The translations under genes and the position numbers were made by a program. This document shows, one piece after another, positions 7,364 to 9,329 of a stretch of DNA of 9,329 nt. A model generated the notes under the pieces. That model saw only the letters and a list, made by a program, of their open reading frames with translations, was not told where the DNA came from and searched no databases. This DNA comes from Prolixibacteraceae bacterium. GTDB lineage: Bacteria > Bacteroidota > Bacteroidia > Bacteroidales > Prolixibacteraceae. Position 1 is the stretch's first letter; every line of letters begins with the position of its first letter. Location: assembly GCA_016931875.1 (NCBI GenBank), contig JAFGDX010000407.1, positions 1-9,329 of the forward strand. The letters are read 5' to 3'.

Positions 7364-7397
7364 TGTTTTGATGCTAAACCCATTTAGCCTCAAAACA
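7364..7397. other. 15-bp stem-loop in the intergenic region
   Basis: TGTTTTGATGCTAAA (7364-7378) pairs with TTTAGCCTCAAAACA (7383-7397) with one mismatch (7372 against 7389), closing on a 4-base loop, CCCA on the plus strand. Neither strand has a T run after it, so it is not a standard terminator. It may be part of a structured small RNA or leader, or a regulator site. A further inverted repeat, AATTGGT (7426-7432) with ACCAATT (7457-7463), follows within 30 bases and could be a second stem of the same RNA. Confidence 0.5.
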
Positions 7398-7560
7398 AAA
7401 GAAAAGGCAAAAAAAGATAAAATTTAATTGGTAAGCTTCTTGTTTTGTTCAAAAAGACCAATTCGGCTGTAAAGATTAAATTGTAAATGCTTTCAGGTTT
7501 TTCTCTTCCGGATTTTTGAACTTTAATATGCTATTCCAAAACTTTAATTGTAACTGGCAA

Positions 7561-7939
7561 ATACTACGGAGTTTCTTTTATTGAAAACAATTACCATTCT
7601 GAAATACTACAGCACAAAAAAGAATACATTTAAAACCTGCGTTCCTTGTTTTGAAATTAACATAAAATAATTCCAATACTTTTTTAACTTATTTTACCCG
7701 TTTATTTTCTTTCAGATGGCTCCCAAAAGACAAAATACTACGTAACAGAAACAAATTTCCATTTGTTTTTTGCCACAACCCTTTATAAATTTAATACTGA
7801 GATTTTATGTTTATTCCGCACAGGTATAAAATAAAAATAAGGGTAATTATTCGATTCATTATGCAAACGAAAGATCTTTAAATGGAAAAATGTTTCCCCG
7901 GTATTTTGTAAATTTAATACAGTGTTCATTGATACTACG
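7561..7939 (+). repeat. Four dispersed ATACTAC(G/A) motifs upstream of the PKD lipoprotein gene
   Basis: The octamer occurs as ATACTACG at 7561-7568, ATACTACA at 7604-7611, ATACTACG at 7735-7742 and ATACTACG at 7932-7939, always in the same orientation. The last two extend in common: ATACTACGTAAC and ATACTACGCAAC. The first three are preceded by two or three A residues. I found no further copy in the rest of the spacer. Same-orientation repeats confined to the 450 bases before a PUL operon suggest binding sites for its activator; the identity of the protein is unknown. Confidence 0.45.
7747..7770 (+). promoter_or_regulatory. AT-rich hairpin with T-rich 3' arm
   Basis: AAACAAAT (7749-7756) pairs with ATTTGTTT (7761-7768) around the loop TTCC, extended outward by a G-T pair and an A-T pair. 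The 3' arm merges into a run of six T (7766-7771). On the plus strand this resembles a weak intrinsic terminator, sitting just after the third ATACTAC motif and about 245 bases before the PKD lipoprotein gene. The stem has only one strong G-C pair, so function is uncertain. Confidence 0.3.
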
Positions 7940-8015
7940 CAACGGTTCTCATTTTCAGTTCAAAATTAAGTCTGGAATACATCATTATGAATATCATTAA
8001 TCTATCTATTTTGCT

Positions 8016-8969
8016 ATGAAAAAATTAATCTACTATTTGCTTTTTAGTCAAATTGCCGGAATAATGCTTTTGTTTTATTCCTGCAACGAAGAAACTGACA
8101 GGCCTGTTTTTCCTTTGTCGGCCGAAATATTTCACAGTGTAAAGGACAAACAGGTAGCATTTACAGCACTTACACACAGCGCAGTTGCATGGTCGTGGGA
8201 TTTTGGTGACGGACAAACCAGTACAGAACAAAATCCGGTACACATTTACAACGAGGGTGGTTATTATGTTGCTACCTTAACGGCTACCGATACTGAAGGC
8301 AACTCTGTTACCAATGAGGTGAATTTAGCCATTGCTCTCACTCCGTATGCACTGCTTACCGGAGACCACACCCAACCCGACTATGATGGAAAAACATGGA
8401 AATTAACCGCCGATCACAGTTCTGGAGGCGATTATTTTGCCAATTCAGATGCCAGTTTCTCGGTTGTGGACGGAACACCCAGTCCACTCCCTACCGGAAT
8501 ATTTGACCTTGAATTTGGAATGGGTGACATTTACAAAGATGAATTTACCTTTTATAACGACGGAAGCTACACGCACGATGTTAAAAACGACGGAGCTGCA
8601 TTTGGAGGCATAGTTTATCAGTTTGTTCTAAATGGCGGCGCCGATATTATTAATGCCAACGGCCAGGATTACGGACTCTGTATTGCCCGATATACACCTG
8701 AAACAGGAGCCACGTTTACTTATACCGAAGAAGAAGATTTTACCGTTGCTTCGGTTTACGGCGGCGATGGAACAGTGACATATCAAAATGTAAGTACACT
8801 TGATTTTTCAGGAACGGAATTTATTGGATTCAGGGATTTCCAGCAAAAAGTAATTCTGAAAGAAATTACAGATGAACGGATGCAACTGGTTATGTTTATG
8901 GCAGCGGCCCCCGATTATCTTCCAATGAATACGCATGCGCTGGTACTTTCATTCGAAGTAGTTAAATAA
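8016..8969 (+). CDS. PKD-domain surface lipoprotein, probable glycan-binding protein
   Basis: The 317-residue protein starts with a lipoprotein signal: MKKLIYYLLF, a hydrophobic run, and YSC with the lipid-modified cysteine at residue 23. CNEETD follows, an acidic patch of the kind that exports lipoproteins to the cell surface in Bacteroidota. Residues about 33-106 are one PKD (Ig-like) domain with the signature WDFGDG at 61-66, then NPVHIYNEGGYYVATLTATD and EVNLAIA. The remaining ~205 residues (110-317) are a separate beta-rich domain with DGKTWKL (124-130) and DEFTFYNDGSYTHDV (175-189); from memory, similar WxL...DEFTFNxDG patterns occur in PKD lipoproteins next to SusC/SusD pairs, but I cannot name a family. 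No catalytic motif is seen. It lies 19 bases before a SusC-like gene, so the two are surely co-transcribed. A surface glycan-binding role is the best guess; this gene comes before susC rather than after susD. Confidence 0.9.
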   Translation: MKKLIYYLLFSQIAGIMLLFYSCNEETDRPVFPLSAEIFHSVKDKQVAFTALTHSAVAWSWDFGDGQTSTEQNPVHIYNEGGYYVATLTATDTEGNSVTNEVNLAIALTPYALLTGDHTQPDYDGKTWKLTADHSSGGDYFANSDASFSVVDGTPSPLPTGIFDLEFGMGDIYKDEFTFYNDGSYTHDVKNDGAAFGGIVYQFVLNGGADIINANGQDYGLCIARYTPETGATFTYTEEEDFTVASVYGGDGTVTYQNVSTLDFSGTEFIGFRDFQQKVILKEITDERMQLVMFMAAAPDYLPMNTHALVLSFEVVK

Positions 8970-8988
8970 TCAATTCAAATTTACTGAT

Positions 8989-9329
8989 ATGAAATACAAT
9001 TATTTATACCATAATATCGCAAGGTACTGTTTTACCTGTATTCTGTTCATTCTTTTTATTCCGGGAACCTTTGCCTCAAAAACCGGATTGCAATCAGATG
9101 CGCAGCAAAACATTACCGTTACCGGAACAGTAACCTCTGCAGCCGACGGGGTGGCACTTCCGGGGCTAAGTGTTTTACAAAAAGGAACCAACAATGGCAC
9201 CATAACAAATGCCGACGGGAATTACAGCATCAATGTACCCCGGGACGCCATACTTGTATTTTCGTTTGTCGGATTCAGACCCCTCGAAGTTGAAGTACAG
9301 GGAAGAAATACAATTGATGTTGTTATGGA
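8989..9329 (+). CDS. SusC/RagA-family receptor, N-terminal part (runs off right edge)
   Basis: ATG at 8989-8991 opens a frame of 113 codons to the edge of the window. Residues 1-29 are a signal peptide: MKYNYLYHNIARY, then a hydrophobic stretch with two cysteines (CFTCILFILFI), and a likely cleavage after TFA29. A short linker rich in Q and S follows. Residues about 42-113 are the carboxypeptidase-regulatory-like domain: VTGTVTSAADGVALPG, KGTNNGTITNADGNYSI, ILVFSFVGF. This closely resembles the same domain of the receptor at 5420-1998, but the signal peptide and linker differ, so it is a diverged paralogue and not a fresh duplicate. The plug and barrel lie outside the window. A SusD partner is expected downstream. 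It is translated from the same message as the PKD lipoprotein 19 bases upstream. Confidence 0.93.
   Translation, partial: MKYNYLYHNIARYCFTCILFILFIPGTFASKTGLQSDAQQNITVTGTVTSAADGVALPGLSVLQKGTNNGTITNADGNYSINVPRDAILVFSFVGFRPLEVEVQGRNTIDVVM

Larger units (their letters stand above)
6942..8015. other. 1,074-base divergent intergenic region between two loci
   Basis: This AT-rich spacer separates the minus-strand membrane protein-susC-susD group from the plus-strand PKD lipoprotein-susC group. I found no gene in it: all frames are broken often, and no remnant of a recognisable protein was seen. It is much longer than needed for two promoters. It holds a leader stem-loop (7022-7056), a second stem-loop (7364-7397), a perfect palindrome (7241-7254), a smaller hairpin followed by T bases (7747-7770), four ATACTAC(G/A) motifs and five AAATTTAAT motifs. 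No -33/-7 promoter pair is clear for the plus-strand operon. Possible contents are dispersed operators for both loci or an unannotated small RNA. Confidence 0.8.

Noticed and set aside
7331..7387. An 18-codon plus-strand frame, MKKMLYSRQDRCFDAKPI
   Set aside because: It is very short, has no supporting ribosome site or partner, and its end overlaps the 7364-7397 stem-loop; chance is the simplest explanation.
7961..7968. Minus-strand TAATTTTG, a full match to the -7 consensus
   Set aside because: There is no -33 partner and it would imply a leader of about 1 kb before the membrane-protein gene; kept only as a possible start for the hypothetical minus-strand RNA.
7967..7974. TAAGTCTG as a -7 element for the PKD lipoprotein gene
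   Set aside because: It has one mismatch to TAnnTTTG and no -33 TTTG at a proper distance, so a promoter cannot be placed.
6942..8015. Invertible (phase-variable) promoter in the divergent spacer
   Set aside because: Such switches near Bacteroidota surface genes are known, but I found no inverted repeat pair separated by the 100-300 bases expected, only hairpin-scale repeats, and no recombinase gene in the window.
6942..8015. Decayed regulator or transposase gene in the long spacer
   Set aside because: Reading the frames by eye showed no recognisable protein fragment and no terminal inverted repeats or target duplications.
9000..9203. A 67-codon minus-strand frame at the right end
   Set aside because: It lies antisense to the signal peptide and regulatory-like domain of the partial SusC, which has convincing family patterns.

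Overview
This window reads as part of a Bacteroidota genome, probably a marine or sediment Marinilabiliales/Prolixibacteraceae-like organism; the lower-rank guess is weak. The evidence is two SusC-family TonB-dependent receptors with N-terminal carboxypeptidase-regulatory-like domains, a SusD-family lipoprotein, a PKD lipoprotein with an acidic patch after the lipid-modified cysteine, AT-rich spacers, and no clear Shine-Dalgarno sequences. These are the hallmarks of polysaccharide or glycan utilization loci (PULs).

Layout. The left three quarters are read on the minus strand. In order of transcription: a 428-residue polytopic membrane protein of no family I recognise (6941-5655), a complete SusC-like receptor (5420-1998), its SusD-like partner (1876-173), a strong hairpin terminator (161-128), and then what looks like the first 20 codons of another exported protein running off the left edge (61-1). 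The right part is read on the plus strand: a PKD-domain lipoprotein (8016-8969), then after 19 bases the first 113 codons of a second SusC-like receptor (8989 to the edge). Two outer-membrane uptake loci are therefore arranged back to back around a 1,074-base AT-rich spacer.

How the parts fit. The SusC barrel and SusD lid should form a surface complex that binds an oligomeric nutrient and moves it into the periplasm using TonB energy. The 428-residue protein would sit in the inner membrane, and its position before susC makes it a candidate for a downstream transport or sensing step, but that is only inference. The PKD lipoprotein probably sits on the cell surface and binds glycan for the second receptor. 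No hydrolase, sulfatase, sigma/anti-sigma pair or hybrid two-component regulator lies inside the window, so the substrate cannot be named.

The least ordinary material is non-coding. The spacer holds a 15-bp stem-loop with a T run in the leader of the membrane-protein gene, a second 15-bp stem-loop, a perfect 14-bp palindrome, four copies of ATACTAC(G/A), and five copies of AAATTTAAT. Upstream of the complete susC there is a 10-bp direct repeat with exactly 21-bp periodicity, as expected of AraC-type regulator sites. Nested inverted repeats lie between susC and susD. No mobile element, CRISPR array, tRNA or rRNA was seen.
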